Below, piece by piece: positions 27,031-37,030 of a DNA stretch of 64,000 bases; positions within the stretch are counted from its first letter, which is position 1; every line of letters starts with the position of its first letter. Both the position numbers and the translations under genes were made by a program. The DNA comes from Vibrio tubiashii (GTDB taxonomy: Bacteria; Pseudomonadota; Gammaproteobacteria; Enterobacterales; Vibrionaceae): assembly GCF_028551255.1 (NCBI RefSeq), contig NZ_CP117029.1, forward strand, positions 3,162,001 through 3,226,000, written 5' to 3'. The notes beneath the pieces are model-generated. The model ran no database searches and was not told the DNA's origin. It saw nothing but the letters and a program-made list of their open reading frames with translations.

Positions 27031-27597
27031 ATGGTAGATAAAAGACAACAAATCATAGATGCCGCTGAAAAGCTGATTGCAGAATCAGGCTTTCAGGGAC
27101 TCTCGATGCATAAGTTGGCCAAAGAAGCTGGGGTCGCAGCAGGAACGATTTATCGCTACTTCTCTGACAAAGAAGATTTACTGGAACAGGTGCGATTAGC
27201 GGTCATTCAACGTAATGCTGAAGTCATTCAGGATGGTGTTGAAGATAACATGACGTTAAAAGAACGATTTCGCAAAATGTGGTTAAACATTTTCGATCTC
27301 TCGGGGTCAAACATCGGCAACTTAAAGAATCGTGCCCAATACGACTCTTTGCCTTGCGTCCGAAGCCATGAAACGAAAGAGATCGAACGCAAAATGTTTA
27401 GCAAAGTAGATCAACTCTTCACTGAAGGGCGAGAACAAGGGGTATTTAAACCCTTAGATAACCCAGTGTTGGCTGCACTTAGTTTAGAAGTCAGTGTCAC
27501 TCTGGCACGTAAGCAATCTCTCGGATATTACCAACTTGACCAAGACGCCATTGAATCGGCTATCGAAGCAAGTTGGGATGCGATTATAAAACACTAA
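27031..27597 (+). CDS. vexR: TetR-family regulator of the RND efflux operon
   Basis: This 188-residue protein has an N-terminal helix-turn-helix (residues ~8-55, GFQGLSMHKLAKEAGVAAGT then IYRYFSDKEDLLE) and a C-terminal ligand-binding domain. Its promoter carries a perfect palindrome. It is followed after 18 bp by the adaptor and the pump, an arrangement matching the vexRAB locus of Vibrio cholerae (also between rep/cytochrome and ilvC). The symbol is assigned by synteny. It is expected to derepress efflux when detergent-like or antimicrobial ligands bind. Confidence 0.85.
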   Translation: MVDKRQQIIDAAEKLIAESGFQGLSMHKLAKEAGVAAGTIYRYFSDKEDLLEQVRLAVIQRNAEVIQDGVEDNMTLKERFRKMWLNIFDLSGSNIGNLKNRAQYDSLPCVRSHETKEIERKMFSKVDQLFTEGREQGVFKPLDNPVLAALSLEVSVTLARKQSLGYYQLDQDAIESAIEASWDAIIKH

Positions 27598-27615
27598 TTT
27601 GGAGTTCTAATCAGA

Positions 27616-28722
27616 ATGAAAAAGTGGACTTTCTTTATGTTACTTATCGCAATACTGCTGTTTGGCAGTGTGATAGGTTTCAATCTATTCAAACAACAGA
27701 AGATCGCTGAATACATGGCGAACCGCCCTGAGCCAGAGTTTCCTGTCACGGTAACAGAAGTAAGCCCTGTCGATTGGGTGCCTGTGATTGAAGCGATCGG
27801 TTTCATCGAGCCTAATCAAGGTGTGACCATTGCTAACGAAACAAGCGGTGTGATCGACAAGATTGCTTTTGAATCTGGTACCCAGGTTGAAGAAGGTCAA
27901 CCTTTAGTATTGCTTGATTCAGATGTAGAAAAAGCAAACCTGAAGAGCTCACAAGCACGCCTACCTGCTGCCGAAGCTAAGTACAAACGCTACCAAGGCC
28001 TTTACAAAAAAGGTTCTATTTCAAAAGAAGCTTATGACGAAGCGGAAGCGAACTACTTCTCGCTTAAAGCAGATATTGAAAGCCTAAAAGCTTCAATTGA
28101 CCGCCGTGAAATCAAAGCACCCTTTGCTGGTGTGGTTGGTATCCGTAATGTTTACCTAGGTCAATACCTACAGTCAGGTACCGACATTGTTCGTCTAGAA
28201 GACACAAGTGTTATGCGCCTGCGCTTCACAGTGCCACAAACGGATATTTCACGTATCTCTCTTGATCAAGAAGTGGATATCTTCGTTGATGCTTTCCCAG
28301 AGAAACCATTTAAAGGTTCTATTGCAGCGATCGAGCCTGCAGTAAACATTCAAAGTGGTCTGATTCAGGTACAAGCCGATATCCCGAACAGCGACGCTAA
28401 GCTACGTAGTGGCATGTTCGCTCGCGCAAACATCATCCTACCTAAGCTAGAAAACCAAGTAACGCTACCTCAGACAGCCATTACTTTCACGCTATACGGT
28501 GACAACGTGTACATCATTAGCGAAGAGAATGGTGAGAAGCGCGTTAAGCAACAGGTGGTTAAAGTAGGTGAACGTACTAAAGATATCGCTCACATCCTTG
28601 AAGGTGTTAAAGCCGGTGATGTGGTGGTGACTTCTGGTCAGGTTCGTCTAAGTAACGACGCTAAAGTTCGTGTAGTAGAAAGCGATGCGACTACTCCACC
28701 AGCTGAAACACCAATGCTGTAA
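27616..28722 (+). CDS. vexA: RND efflux membrane fusion protein
   Basis: This is a 368-residue periplasmic adaptor anchored by an N-terminal hydrophobic helix (residues ~5-22, without a lipoprotein Cys box). Lipoyl-type (GTQVEEGQPLVLLDSD), alpha-hairpin (~105-155) and beta-barrel regions follow. It bridges the inner-membrane pump to a TolC-type outer-membrane channel, which is encoded elsewhere. It lies between vexR and vexB with 11 bp to the pump gene, so all three are one operon. Confidence 0.88.
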   Translation: MKKWTFFMLLIAILLFGSVIGFNLFKQQKIAEYMANRPEPEFPVTVTEVSPVDWVPVIEAIGFIEPNQGVTIANETSGVIDKIAFESGTQVEEGQPLVLLDSDVEKANLKSSQARLPAAEAKYKRYQGLYKKGSISKEAYDEAEANYFSLKADIESLKASIDRREIKAPFAGVVGIRNVYLGQYLQSGTDIVRLEDTSVMRLRFTVPQTDISRISLDQEVDIFVDAFPEKPFKGSIAAIEPAVNIQSGLIQVQADIPNSDAKLRSGMFARANIILPKLENQVTLPQTAITFTLYGDNVYIISEENGEKRVKQQVVKVGERTKDIAHILEGVKAGDVVVTSGQVRLSNDAKVRVVESDATTPPAETPML

Positions 28723-28733
28723 TTGGAGGCCTC

Positions 28734-31700
28734 ATGCGCTTTACTGATGTTTTTATTAAACGTCCAGTTTTAGCGGTATCGATCAGTTTCTTGATCGCCC
28801 TGCTTGGCCTCCAAGCGGTGTTCAAGATGCAGGTTCGCGAATACCCTGAAATGACAAATACTGTTGTCACCGTAGATACCAGTTACTACGGTGCGAGTGC
28901 TGACTTGATCCAAGGCTTTATTACTCAGCCACTGGAGCAAGCGGTCGCTCAGGCAGACAACATAGACTATATGACTTCTTCTTCGGTACTAGGTAAATCA
29001 ACCATTACCGTCAACATGAAGCTCAATACCGACCCGAATGCGGCGCTGTCTGACATTCTGGCCAAGACTAACTCGGTTCGCTCTCAACTTCCAAAAGAAG
29101 CGGAAGACCCAACCGTAACCATGTCGACAGGTTCAACAACGGCGGTACTCTACATTGGTTTCACCAGTGACGAGCTATCATCAAGCCAAATTACCGATTA
29201 CCTAGAGCGTGTAATCAACCCACAGCTATTCACTGTTAACGGTGTGTCTAAGGTTGACCTCTACGGTGGTATGAAATACGCGCTGCGTATTTGGCTAGAT
29301 CCTGCCAAGATGGCGGCGCTAGGCTTAACCGCAACCGACGTAATGAATGTGCTTAATGCCAACAACTACCAGTCAGCGACCGGTCAGGCAATTGGTGAGT
29401 TCGTACTTTACAACGGTAGCGCAGATACTCAGGTATCTAACGTAGAAGAGCTCTCTAACCTAGTTGTGAGCACTGACGAAGGTAACGTTACTCGTCTAAG
29501 TGATATTGCCAAAGTATCGCTTGAGAAGAGCCACGATGTTTACCGTGCAAGTGCTAACGGACAAGAGGCAGTTGTTGCGGCTATTAACGCAGCGCCAAGT
29601 GCCAACCCAATCAACATCGCAGCCGATGTACTTGATTTGCTACCTCAATTAGAGCGTAACCTGCCAAGTACCATCAAGATGAACGTGATGTACGACTCAA
29701 CGATTGCGATCAACGAGTCGATTAACGAAGTAATCAAAACGATTGTTGAAGCAGCACTTATCGTACTAGTGGTTATTACCCTGTTCCTAGGTTCATTCCG
29801 CGCGGTAATCATCCCTATCGTTACTATCCCACTCTCTCTGATTGGTGTGGCAATGGTAATGCAAGCGATGGGCTTCTCATGGAACCTGATGACGCTACTG
29901 GCAATGGTACTCGCCATCGGTCTGGTAGTAGATGATGCGATCGTTGTACTGGAAAACGTCGACCGTCACATCAAACTGGGTGAGTCACCATTCCGCGCTG
30001 CGATTATTGGTACTCGTGAAATTGCCGTCCCTGTTATCGCAATGACACTCACGTTGGGTGCGGTATATGCACCAATTGCCTTGATGGGTGGTATTACGGG
30101 CTCGCTATTTAAGGAGTTTGCGCTGACCCTTGCCGGCTCCGTATTTGTATCCGGTATCGTCGCACTGACCCTTTCACCTATGATGTGTTCAAAGATGCTT
30201 AAGGCTAATGAAGAGCCAAGCAAATTTGAGACAAAAGTACATAGCGTGCTTGATGGTATGACTAACCGCTACGCGAAGATGCTTGGCGCAGTTATGCAGC
30301 ATCGCCCAGTAGTGATTGCTTTCGCTATCATCGTATTTGCCAGTCTGCCAATGCTGTTTAAGTTCATCCCAAGTGAACTTGCACCATCGGAAGATAAAGG
30401 CGTAGTGATGCTGATGGGTACAGCACCATCAAACGCGAACTTGGACTTCATGCAAAACACCATGAATGACGTCAACAAGATTCTGTCTGATCAGCCAGAA
30501 GTTGCGTTTGCACAGGTGTTCACTGGTGTACCAAACTCAAACCAAGCATTTGGTATTGCCTCTATGGTGCCTTGGAGTGAGCGTGAAGCCAGTCAGTCTG
30601 AAGTGGCAAACCGAGTAGGTGGATTAGTATCGAACGTACCTGGTATGGCAGTAACTGCATTCCAGATGCCAGAGCTACCAGGTGCAGGTTCAGGTCTGCC
30701 AATTCAGTTTGTTATCACAACGCCAAATGCGTTTGAAAGCTTGTTTGCAGTCACCACTGACATTCTGACTGAAGTACAAACTAACCCGCTTTTCGTTTAT
30801 TCAGATCTCGACCTGAACTACGACTCTGCGACGATGAAAATCAGCATCGACAAAGATAAAGCAGGTGCGTACGGCGTGACCATGCAAGATATCGGTATTA
30901 CGCTAAGTACAATGATGGCAGATGGCTACGTAAACCGTATCGACCTTAACGGCCGTTCGTACGAAGTTATTCCTCAGGTAGAGCGTAAGTGGCGTCTAAA
31001 CCCAGAGTCGATGAACAACTTCTACGTTAAAGCGGCTGATGGTAAAGCGGTACCTCTAGGTAGCTTGATTACGATTGATGTTGTCGCAGAGCCTCGTTCA
31101 CTGCCTCACTTCAACCAGCTAAACTCAGCAACCATTGGTGCGGTTCCAGCTCCTGGTGCGGCTATGGGTGATGCAATTGCATGGTTTGAAGACATTGCAG
31201 CGAGCAAACTACCAAGCGGTTACAACCATGACTACATGGGTGAAGCACGTCAGTACGTAACAGAAGGTAGCGCACTATACGCAACATTCGGTCTGGCACT
31301 AGCAATCATCTTCTTGGTACTGGCAATTCAGTTCGAGTCGGTGAAAGATCCACTGGTTATCATGGTGTCTGTACCATTGGCTATCTGTGGTGCCTTGATT
31401 GCTCTGGCATGGGGTGCGGCTTCGATGAACATCTACTCTCAGGTAGGTCTGATTACTCTGGTTGGTCTTATCACCAAGCACGGTATCTTGATCTGTGAGG
31501 TAGCGAAAGAAGAGCAGCTACACAACAAACTGAGCAAGACAGAAGCGGTAATGGAAGCGGCAAAAGTTCGTCTACGCCCAATCCTGATGACGACAGCAGC
31601 GATGATTGCTGGTCTTATCCCGCTAATGTACGCAACTGGTGCAGGTGCAGCTCAACGCTTTAGTATCGGTATCGTAATTGTTGCAGGTCTAGCGATTGGT

Positions 31701-31856
31701 ACTATCTTTACACTATTCGTACTGCCTGTAATTTACAGCTACCTAGCTGAAAAACATAAGCCTCTACCAGTGTTTGTTGAAGACAAAGACTTGGAAAAGC
31801 TAGCACGAATTGATGAAGCAAAAGCTGCTCATCGTGAACTGGCAGAGAACAAATAA
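28734..31856 (+). CDS. vexB: RND multidrug efflux pump, inner-membrane subunit
   Basis: This 1040-residue proton-driven transporter of the HAE1/AcrB family has twelve transmembrane helices and two large periplasmic loops. The start MRFTDVFIKRPVLAVSISFL is typical. The proton-relay Asp-Asp pair is in TM4 (GLVVDDAIVVLENVDR) and the partner Lys in TM10 is in the region around LITLVGLITKHGIL. In V. cholerae VexB exports bile salts, detergents and antibiotics; the same is likely here by synteny, not by test. A strong terminator follows. Confidence 0.9.
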   Translation: MRFTDVFIKRPVLAVSISFLIALLGLQAVFKMQVREYPEMTNTVVTVDTSYYGASADLIQGFITQPLEQAVAQADNIDYMTSSSVLGKSTITVNMKLNTDPNAALSDILAKTNSVRSQLPKEAEDPTVTMSTGSTTAVLYIGFTSDELSSSQITDYLERVINPQLFTVNGVSKVDLYGGMKYALRIWLDPAKMAALGLTATDVMNVLNANNYQSATGQAIGEFVLYNGSADTQVSNVEELSNLVVSTDEGNVTRLSDIAKVSLEKSHDVYRASANGQEAVVAAINAAPSANPINIAADVLDLLPQLERNLPSTIKMNVMYDSTIAINESINEVIKTIVEAALIVLVVITLFLGSFRAVIIPIVTIPLSLIGVAMVMQAMGFSWNLMTLLAMVLAIGLVVDDAIVVLENVDRHIKLGESPFRAAIIGTREIAVPVIAMTLTLGAVYAPIALMGGITGSLFKEFALTLAGSVFVSGIVALTLSPMMCSKMLKANEEPSKFETKVHSVLDGMTNRYAKMLGAVMQHRPVVIAFAIIVFASLPMLFKFIPSELAPSEDKGVVMLMGTAPSNANLDFMQNTMNDVNKILSDQPEVAFAQVFTGVPNSNQAFGIASMVPWSEREASQSEVANRVGGLVSNVPGMAVTAFQMPELPGAGSGLPIQFVITTPNAFESLFAVTTDILTEVQTNPLFVYSDLDLNYDSATMKISIDKDKAGAYGVTMQDIGITLSTMMADGYVNRIDLNGRSYEVIPQVERKWRLNPESMNNFYVKAADGKAVPLGSLITIDVVAEPRSLPHFNQLNSATIGAVPAPGAAMGDAIAWFEDIAASKLPSGYNHDYMGEARQYVTEGSALYATFGLALAIIFLVLAIQFESVKDPLVIMVSVPLAICGALIALAWGAASMNIYSQVGLITLVGLITKHGILICEVAKEEQLHNKLSKTEAVMEAAKVRLRPILMTTAAMIAGLIPLMYATGAGAAQRFSIGIVIVAGLAIGTIFTLFVLPVIYSYLAEKHKPLPVFVEDKDLEKLARIDEAKAAHRELAENK

Positions 31857-31870
31857 TCTGTCACTTCTGT

Positions 31871-31896
31871 AAAAGGCCACTTCGGTGGCCTTTTTT
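31871..31896 (+). terminator. Terminator of vexRAB
   Basis: AAAAGGCCAC TTCG GTGGCCTTTTTT, an ideal tetraloop terminator. Confidence 0.95.
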
Positions 31897-32047
31897 GTAC
31901 CTGTCATTTAGGTAACTATCCCGCTCAATAGCTGAGCAACTATTTATTCTAATTGGTATAACAGCTTCGAATTTTTACTATCGAAGTAGCGACTTTCACC
32001 TATCAATTACATAGAATGAGCACAAATAGAAAGGAGTTTTAGTCACC

Positions 32048-32299
32048 ATGTTTGACCCAAAGAAACTAGAGCAAATCGCTAAACAAATTCACGATTCAAT
32101 GCCAGCACCAGTCAAAGAGCTTGGTGCAGATGTTGACCAAAAAGTTCGCCAAGTAATCCAAGGCCAGCTTAACAAGCTAGATGTAGTCAGCCGCGAAGAG
32201 TTTGATGTTCAGACTCAAGTCCTTCTACGCACTCGTCAAAAGCTGACTGAGATGGAAAAGAAGCTCGCAGATTTAGAAGAGAAGCTAGCGGATAAGTAA
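32048..32299 (+). CDS. ubiK: Ubiquinone biosynthesis accessory factor UbiK
   Basis: This 83-residue coiled-coil protein of the BMFP family (formerly YqiC) starts [19 protein letters not shown], with the family's conserved N-terminus, and ends in a Leu/Lys/Glu heptad region ([18 protein letters not shown]). It assists the Ubi protein complex, interacting with UbiJ, which is encoded 18 kb away in this window. GAAAGGAG precedes the start. It is monocistronic, with a terminator. Confidence 0.92.
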   Translation: MFDPKKLEQIAKQIHDSMPAPVKELGADVDQKVRQVIQGQLNKLDVVSREEFDVQTQVLLRTRQKLTEMEKKLADLEEKLADK

Positions 32300-32322
32300 G
32301 CTGAAAGGCTAGAGAATCCTGA

Positions 32323-32351
32323 GGGCTGACGTGAGAACGTCAGCCCTTTTT
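32323..32351 (+). terminator. Terminator of ubiK
   Basis: GGGCTGACGT GAGA ACGTCAGCCC followed by TTTTT. Confidence 0.93.
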
Positions 32352-32402
32352 GTTTGTGAATGTCTTGCTACGGAGTTTGGATGCGGGAACGGACTTCGTC
32401 CT

Positions 32403-32429
32403 ACGGAGAGCTGGAGAGCTGGAGAGCTG
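32403..32429 (+). repeat. Tandem octamer repeat CTGGAGAG
   Basis: Two perfect copies plus partial flanking units; the same family as the array at 22863-22910. Confidence 0.75.
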
Positions 32430-32465
32430 AAAATACCCACTACTCAGACATTGAGGCAAATCTAG

Positions 32466-32516
32466 TTTTCCACCAGCGCAGCGTTCCCGTTTTCCATAGG
32501 GCGAAGCCCGTTCCAA
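32466..32516. repeat. Dispersed Vibrio intergenic repeat, second copy
   Basis: It contains GTTTTCCACCAGCGCAGCG, CCCGTTTTCCA and TAGGGCGAAGCCCGTTCC, matching 23101-23172 in content and in order after an octamer array. Confidence 0.6.
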
Positions 32517-32532
32517 GCGCTAAGCGCAAAAC

Positions 32533-32565
32533 AAAAAGGCTTGGTCAACGGAGACCAAGCCTTTT
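32533..32565. terminator. Terminator-like hairpin downstream of ilvC
   Basis: AAAAAGGCTTGGTC / GACCAAGCCTTTT lies about 170 bp after ilvC on the minus strand. A perfect 16-bp palindrome ACTAACCTAGGTTAGT (32622-32637) lies between the two. Confidence 0.7.
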
Positions 32566-32737
32566 AATTAGATGTTGTGTTTTATTTTGTATTTATCACC
32601 CCAGTCTGCCTGGAGTTCTTTACTAACCTAGGTTAGTGCATTACGAAGAATTAAGGTTTTATTTCTAGGAGAAGGCGCGGAGTTTGCGATAGCAAATGAG
32701 CACCTTCGACACCGAAATTAAGCCTTAAGGCAAGTAA

Positions 32738-34222
32738 TTAGCCACCTACCGCGATGTTCTTCATATCTGTCATGTAACCACGTAGCTCTTCACCGATGTA
32801 CTCTACTGGGTGGTTACGAATAGTATCGTTAACTGCGATTAGCGTCGCGTTATCTACTTGGTTAGACGTCTCCCCTAGACCTTTACCGATTACGTCCGTA
32901 CCTACTGAAGGCATGAACTTCTCACGTAGTAGCGGAGTTGCTACGTTAGCGAATAGGTAGTTACCGTATTCCGCTGTGTCTGAGATTACTACGTTCATTT
33001 CGTATAGGCGCTTACGTGCTACTGTGTTTGCGATTAGTGGTAGCTCGTGTAGAGATTCGTAGTACGCAGACTCATCGATGATGCCTGATGCTGTCATTGC
33101 TTCGAATGCGAGTTCAACACCTGCACGAACCATTGCCACTAGTAGGATACCGTTGTCGAAGTACTCTTGCTCAGAGATTTCGATATCGCCTGCTGGGTAG
33201 TTTTCAAATGCTGTTTCGCCTGTCTCTTCACGCCAACCTAGTAGGTTTGCGTCATCGTTAGCCCAGTCAGCCATCATAGTGCTTGAGAACTCACCAGTGA
33301 TGATGTCATCCATGTGCTTGTTGTAAAGCGGACGCATTAGCTCTTTTAGCTCTTCAGAAAGCTCAAATGCTTTGATTTTCGCTGGGTTAGATAGACGGTC
33401 CATCATGTGAGTGATGCCACCGAACTTCAGTGCTTCCGTGATGGTCTCCCAACCGTATTGTAGAAGTTTACCTGCGTAGCTTGGGTCGATACCGTCAGCA
33501 ACCATCTTCTCGTAAGAAACGATAGAACCTGCTTGTAGCATGCCACATAGGATAGTTTGCTCACCCATTAAGTCAGATTTAACTTCCGCTACGAATGAAG
33601 ACTCTAGACAACCTGCGCGGTGACCGCCTGTACCTGCTGCCCATGCTTTCGCGATATCCCAACCTTCACCTTTTGGATCGTTCTCTGGGTGAACAGCGAT
33701 TAGCGTTGGTACACCGAAGCCACGCTTGTACTCTTCACGTACTTCTGTACCTGGACATTTAGGCGCAACCATGACAACGGTTAGGTCTTTACGAATTTGC
33801 ATACCTTCTTCAACAACGTTGAAGCCGTGTGAATAACCTAGCGCAGCGCCTTCTTTCATTAGTGGCATTACCGTTTCTACAACGTTAGTGTGCTGCTTGT
33901 CTGGCGTAAGGTTGATTACTAGGTCTGCTTCAGGGATTAGCGTTTCGTAGCTTGCTACTTCAAAACCGTTCTCTTTTGCGTTCTTGTAAGATTGACGCTG
34001 CTCGTCAATTGCTGCCTGACGTAGTGCGTACGCTACGTTTAGGCCTGAGTCACGCATGTTTAGACCTTGGTTTAGGCCTTGAGCACCACAACCAACAATC
34101 ACCACTTTCTTACCTTTCAGGTAATCAGCTTCAGTTGCGAACTCGCTGCGATCCATAAAACGACAACGACCTAGTTGGTCCAGCTGCTCGCGTAGGTTTA
34201 AAGTGTTGAAATAGTTAGCCAT
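32738..34222 (-). CDS. ilvC: Ketol-acid reductoisomerase
   Basis: This is the second step of valine/isoleucine synthesis, isomerising and reducing acetohydroxy acids with NADPH. At 494 residues it is the long (class II) type. The Rossmann motif [17 protein letters not shown] and the coenzyme-binding ALRQ follow the N-terminus, and the Mg-binding and catalytic Glu residues lie in the C-terminal helical part. It is divergent from ilvY, whose product should activate it when substrate accumulates. Confidence 0.96.
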   Translation of the reverse strand: MANYFNTLNLREQLDQLGRCRFMDRSEFATEADYLKGKKVVIVGCGAQGLNQGLNMRDSGLNVAYALRQAAIDEQRQSYKNAKENGFEVASYETLIPEADLVINLTPDKQHTNVVETVMPLMKEGAALGYSHGFNVVEEGMQIRKDLTVVMVAPKCPGTEVREEYKRGFGVPTLIAVHPENDPKGEGWDIAKAWAAGTGGHRAGCLESSFVAEVKSDLMGEQTILCGMLQAGSIVSYEKMVADGIDPSYAGKLLQYGWETITEALKFGGITHMMDRLSNPAKIKAFELSEELKELMRPLYNKHMDDIITGEFSSTMMADWANDDANLLGWREETGETAFENYPAGDIEISEQEYFDNGILLVAMVRAGVELAFEAMTASGIIDESAYYESLHELPLIANTVARKRLYEMNVVISDTAEYGNYLFANVATPLLREKFMPSVGTDVIGKGLGETSNQVDNATLIAVNDTIRNHPVEYIGEELRGYMTDMKNIAVGG

Positions 34223-34334
34223 CAGGGCGCTCCTTTAAAGAATTTTTCCGTTGAGGTCGGTAGCTTGGGTACCGAATGAGTCCATACTAAAACAGGTATT
34301 TAGTTGCTTAAAGTGATATATTCACAATTAGTAA

Positions 34335-34349
34335 TTGCAATTAATGCAA
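34335..34349. promoter_or_regulatory. LysR-type operator between ilvC and ilvY
   Basis: TTGCAATTAATGCAA has a dyad TTGCA-N5-TGCAA and contains the T-N11-A pattern of LysR-type boxes. It sits just before ilvY, in the 145-bp divergent promoter region. Confidence 0.6.
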
Positions 34350-34367
34350 CAAGGATGTGACCATTTC

Positions 34368-35258
34368 ATGAACATTAAGTGTCTGCAGTTGTTCATTCAT
34401 CTGTGTGATAGTAAGAGCTTCGCTAAGACGGCTTCGGCGATGCATATCAGCCCGTCAGCCCTAAGCCGACAGATACAAAAACTGGAAAACGACACTGCTC
34501 AAGTGCTGTTCGTGCGAGACAATCGCAGCGTTGAGCTGACCCCAGCAGCGAAAAAACTTTTGCCTGTCGCGTTAAACATTCTTGGCGAATGGCAAAACTA
34601 CAATGCCCAACTCAAAGGCCATGAAGAGGAACTGAAAGGAGAAATTCGTCTATTTTGCTCGGTAACGGCCAGTTACAGCCACCTGCCTGAACTCTTGTCC
34701 GAGTTTCGTCTTCAGCACCCGTTTATTGAGTTTAAGCTTTCAACCGGAGACCCCGCTCAGGCCATTGATAAGGTACTGAGTGATGAAGTGGATATCGCAA
34801 TTTCCGCCCAGCCCGAACAACTGCCCGCTCGAATTGAGTTTGAGACCATCAGCGAAATTCCCCTTTCCGTAATAGCTCCAGTCGGAGTCAGTAATTTTGC
34901 CAAGGAGCTGCAAAAAGAAAAGCCGGATTGGTCGACCATTCCGTTTATCGTTCCTGAATCAGGTACCGCCCGAGACCGCGCCAACGCTTGGTTCAAGGCA
35001 ATGAAGATTAAGCCTAACATCTACGCCCAAGTCTCTGGTCATGAAGCGATCGTCAGTATGGTTGCCCTTGGCTGCGGTATGGGAATCGCTCCCGATGTGG
35101 TGATTAATAACAGCCCTGTTAAGGAAAAAATCGAGCGCTTAAAGGTCGCTTCAATAAAACCCTTTAAACTCGGCGTGTGCTGCAAACGCTCGCAGCTTGA
35201 TAACCCACTAGTCAAAGCACTGTGGGAAATGGCTCACGATACCTATATCGCCCCATAA
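34368..35258 (+). CDS. ilvY: LysR-type activator of ilvC
   Basis: The start at 34368 (MNIKCLQLFIHLCDSKSFAK) has AAGGATG upstream and gives 296 residues, the normal IlvY length; an ATG at 34335 lies inside the operator and is rejected. The N-terminal helix-turn-helix is at ~15-40 (SFAKTASAMHISPSALSRQI). The C-terminal domain binds acetolactate or acetohydroxybutyrate in known IlvY. It is divergent from ilvC. Confidence 0.92.
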   Translation: MNIKCLQLFIHLCDSKSFAKTASAMHISPSALSRQIQKLENDTAQVLFVRDNRSVELTPAAKKLLPVALNILGEWQNYNAQLKGHEEELKGEIRLFCSVTASYSHLPELLSEFRLQHPFIEFKLSTGDPAQAIDKVLSDEVDIAISAQPEQLPARIEFETISEIPLSVIAPVGVSNFAKELQKEKPDWSTIPFIVPESGTARDRANAWFKAMKIKPNIYAQVSGHEAIVSMVALGCGMGIAPDVVINNSPVKEKIERLKVASIKPFKLGVCCKRSQLDNPLVKALWEMAHDTYIAP

Positions 35259-35284
35259 CTCATTAATATTACTCCAGATACAAC

Positions 35285-35327
35285 AAAGCCACCGCTTCTT
35301 CAGATCGAAAGAATAACGGTGGCTTTT
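35285..35327 (+). terminator. Terminator of ilvY
   Basis: AAAGCCACCG / CGGTGGCTTTT with a 22-base loop. Confidence 0.7.
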
Positions 35328-35357
35328 ATACTTCAACTTGTTTTCCAAAATTAAGCT

Positions 35358-35450
35358 GTCATTTCCGAGAAGGAGGAACGACTGAGTTGGAAATCTCTGA
35401 TCGTTTGATGAGATTCCCGACTACACGACTTCGTCGCTATCGGGAATGAC
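35358..35450. repeat. Dispersed intergenic palindromic repeat, copy 2
   Basis: This 93-bp unit has near-perfect inverted ends GTCATTTCCGA and TCGGGAATGAC. Inside, GAGGAACGAC and GAGTTGGAAATCTCT parallel the copy at 22961-23063. It looks like a small non-coding MITE- or REP-like unit. Confidence 0.6.
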
Positions 35451-35457
35451 TATAAGA

Positions 35458-36846
35458 CTAGATTACACGGGAAAACTGCTGCTGACGCGCCTTAGCTCTT
35501 AAATACTTATCAAAGCACATACAGATGTTACGGATTAGTAGGCGGCCACGCAGTGTAACGCGAATTTCTTCGTCATCTACTTCCACCAATTCATCATTAA
35601 TAAACGTCTGTAGTAGCTGCAAGTCTTCTTTAAAGTAGTCATTAAACGCCACCTTAAACTCAGACTCAATCATGGTCTTATCAAGTTTAAAGTTACAGAT
35701 AAGCTGTTTAATGACTTCACGTCGAAGTAAGTCATCACTATCAAGAGCTACCCCTTTCCATAGAGCATGACGTAAGTCGTTCACTTGCGCGTAGTACTTC
35801 TTGAGCTCTTTTTGGTTTTGCGCGTACGCATCGCCAATCATGGAAATTGCTGACACACCAAAGCCTACTAAGTCTGCTTCGCCTTGAGTGGTGTAACCTT
35901 GGAAGTTGCGGTGGAGCACACCATTACGTTGAGCAACCGCAAGCTCATCATCTGGCTGAGCAAAGTGATCCATACCGATAAACTGATACCCTGCACCAGT
36001 CAGTGTCGAGATAGTATCTTGCAGAATCGCCATCTTCTCTTCTGCTACTGGTAGGTCTTCATCTTTAATCTTGCGCTGCGCGGCAAATAGCTGAGGCATG
36101 TGCGCATAGTTAAAGATCGACAAGCGGCCTGGCTGCATTTGTAATACCTGAGCTAAAGTCTCAGCAAAGCGCGCTTGGGTCTGCTTTGGCAAGCCATAGA
36201 TCAAGTCTAGGTTAGTCGAACGGAAACCCAGTTGTTTGGCACGTTCAACCATGGCAAAGATAAATTCCTCATCCTGCTCACGGTTAACCAGTTTTTGCAC
36301 TTCCTTATTGAAGTCTTGTACACCAATACTAAGTCGATTAAAGCCCTCACCGCGTAAGTGATCAAGCATATCAAGTTCGATTTCACGCGGGTCCACTTCG
36401 ATACTGATTTCAGCGTCACCTTCGAAGTTAAACTCATCACGCAGAATATTCATCACTCGGCTGATTTGTGCCTTGGTCAGAAATGTAGGTGTACCACCAC
36501 CGAAGTGCAGTTGGGTCACTTTACGCCCTTGCAGCAATGCCGCACGAGTACGAACCTCAAGCTCTAATACATCCAAGTACTCATCTGCTTTATGGGCATG
36601 ACGGGTGATCACCTTATTACAACCACAGTAGTAACAAAGCTTGTGGCAGAAAGGGATATGGATATAAAGAGACAGCGGTCTGTCTGGGTACTGAGTGCAC
36701 GCCATATCGTAGTCCGCTACCGTGAACGCTTCATGAAACTCCAAAGCAGTTGGGTATGAAGTGTAACGAGGACCCGAATAGTTGTACTTATCAAGGATGG
36801 CTTGGTCCCAGACTATTTGCTGGCTTGCGACGACATGCTGCGACAT
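35458..36846 (-). CDS. hemN: Oxygen-independent coproporphyrinogen III oxidase
   Basis: This is a radical-SAM enzyme of anaerobic haem synthesis, 462 residues. The iron-sulfur cluster motif CHKLCYYCGC is visible near residue 65, followed by the GGGTP SAM-binding motif, and the N-terminal YSGPRYTSYPTA is characteristic of true HemN rather than HemW. hemB, another haem gene, lies 9 kb away in this window. It probably increases under anaerobiosis, but no FNR site was identified with confidence. Confidence 0.95.
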   Translation of the reverse strand: MSQHVVASQQIVWDQAILDKYNYSGPRYTSYPTALEFHEAFTVADYDMACTQYPDRPLSLYIHIPFCHKLCYYCGCNKVITRHAHKADEYLDVLELEVRTRAALLQGRKVTQLHFGGGTPTFLTKAQISRVMNILRDEFNFEGDAEISIEVDPREIELDMLDHLRGEGFNRLSIGVQDFNKEVQKLVNREQDEEFIFAMVERAKQLGFRSTNLDLIYGLPKQTQARFAETLAQVLQMQPGRLSIFNYAHMPQLFAAQRKIKDEDLPVAEEKMAILQDTISTLTGAGYQFIGMDHFAQPDDELAVAQRNGVLHRNFQGYTTQGEADLVGFGVSAISMIGDAYAQNQKELKKYYAQVNDLRHALWKGVALDSDDLLRREVIKQLICNFKLDKTMIESEFKVAFNDYFKEDLQLLQTFINDELVEVDDEEIRVTLRGRLLIRNICMCFDKYLRAKARQQQFSRVI

Positions 36847-36979
36847 GATGGTATTTCCGTTTGGGCTATAATGCTTCGTTTGGCTACACGAGCCATTATT
36901 GTTAGCAGGCTATTTTGCCACACCTCGATATCACTGGTTGTGGGACAGGCTGCTTTTTGAGTAGCAATACTCAGAATTG

Positions 36980-37021
36980 ATAACTCGATCACTCCCTCTA
37001 AAGGGTAGTCGATCGAGTTAT
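36980..37021 (-). terminator. Hairpin after the DUF2489 gene
   Basis: The perfect 11-bp arms ATAACTCGATC / GATCGAGTTAT enclose an inner CCCT/AGGG stem. There is no T-run, so termination is uncertain. Confidence 0.5.
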
Positions 37022-37030
37022 AAAGCCAAT

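Noticed and set aside
32360..32626. 88-codon frame after ubiK
   Set aside because: It runs through octamer and dispersed repeats and a terminator; no ribosome binding site.
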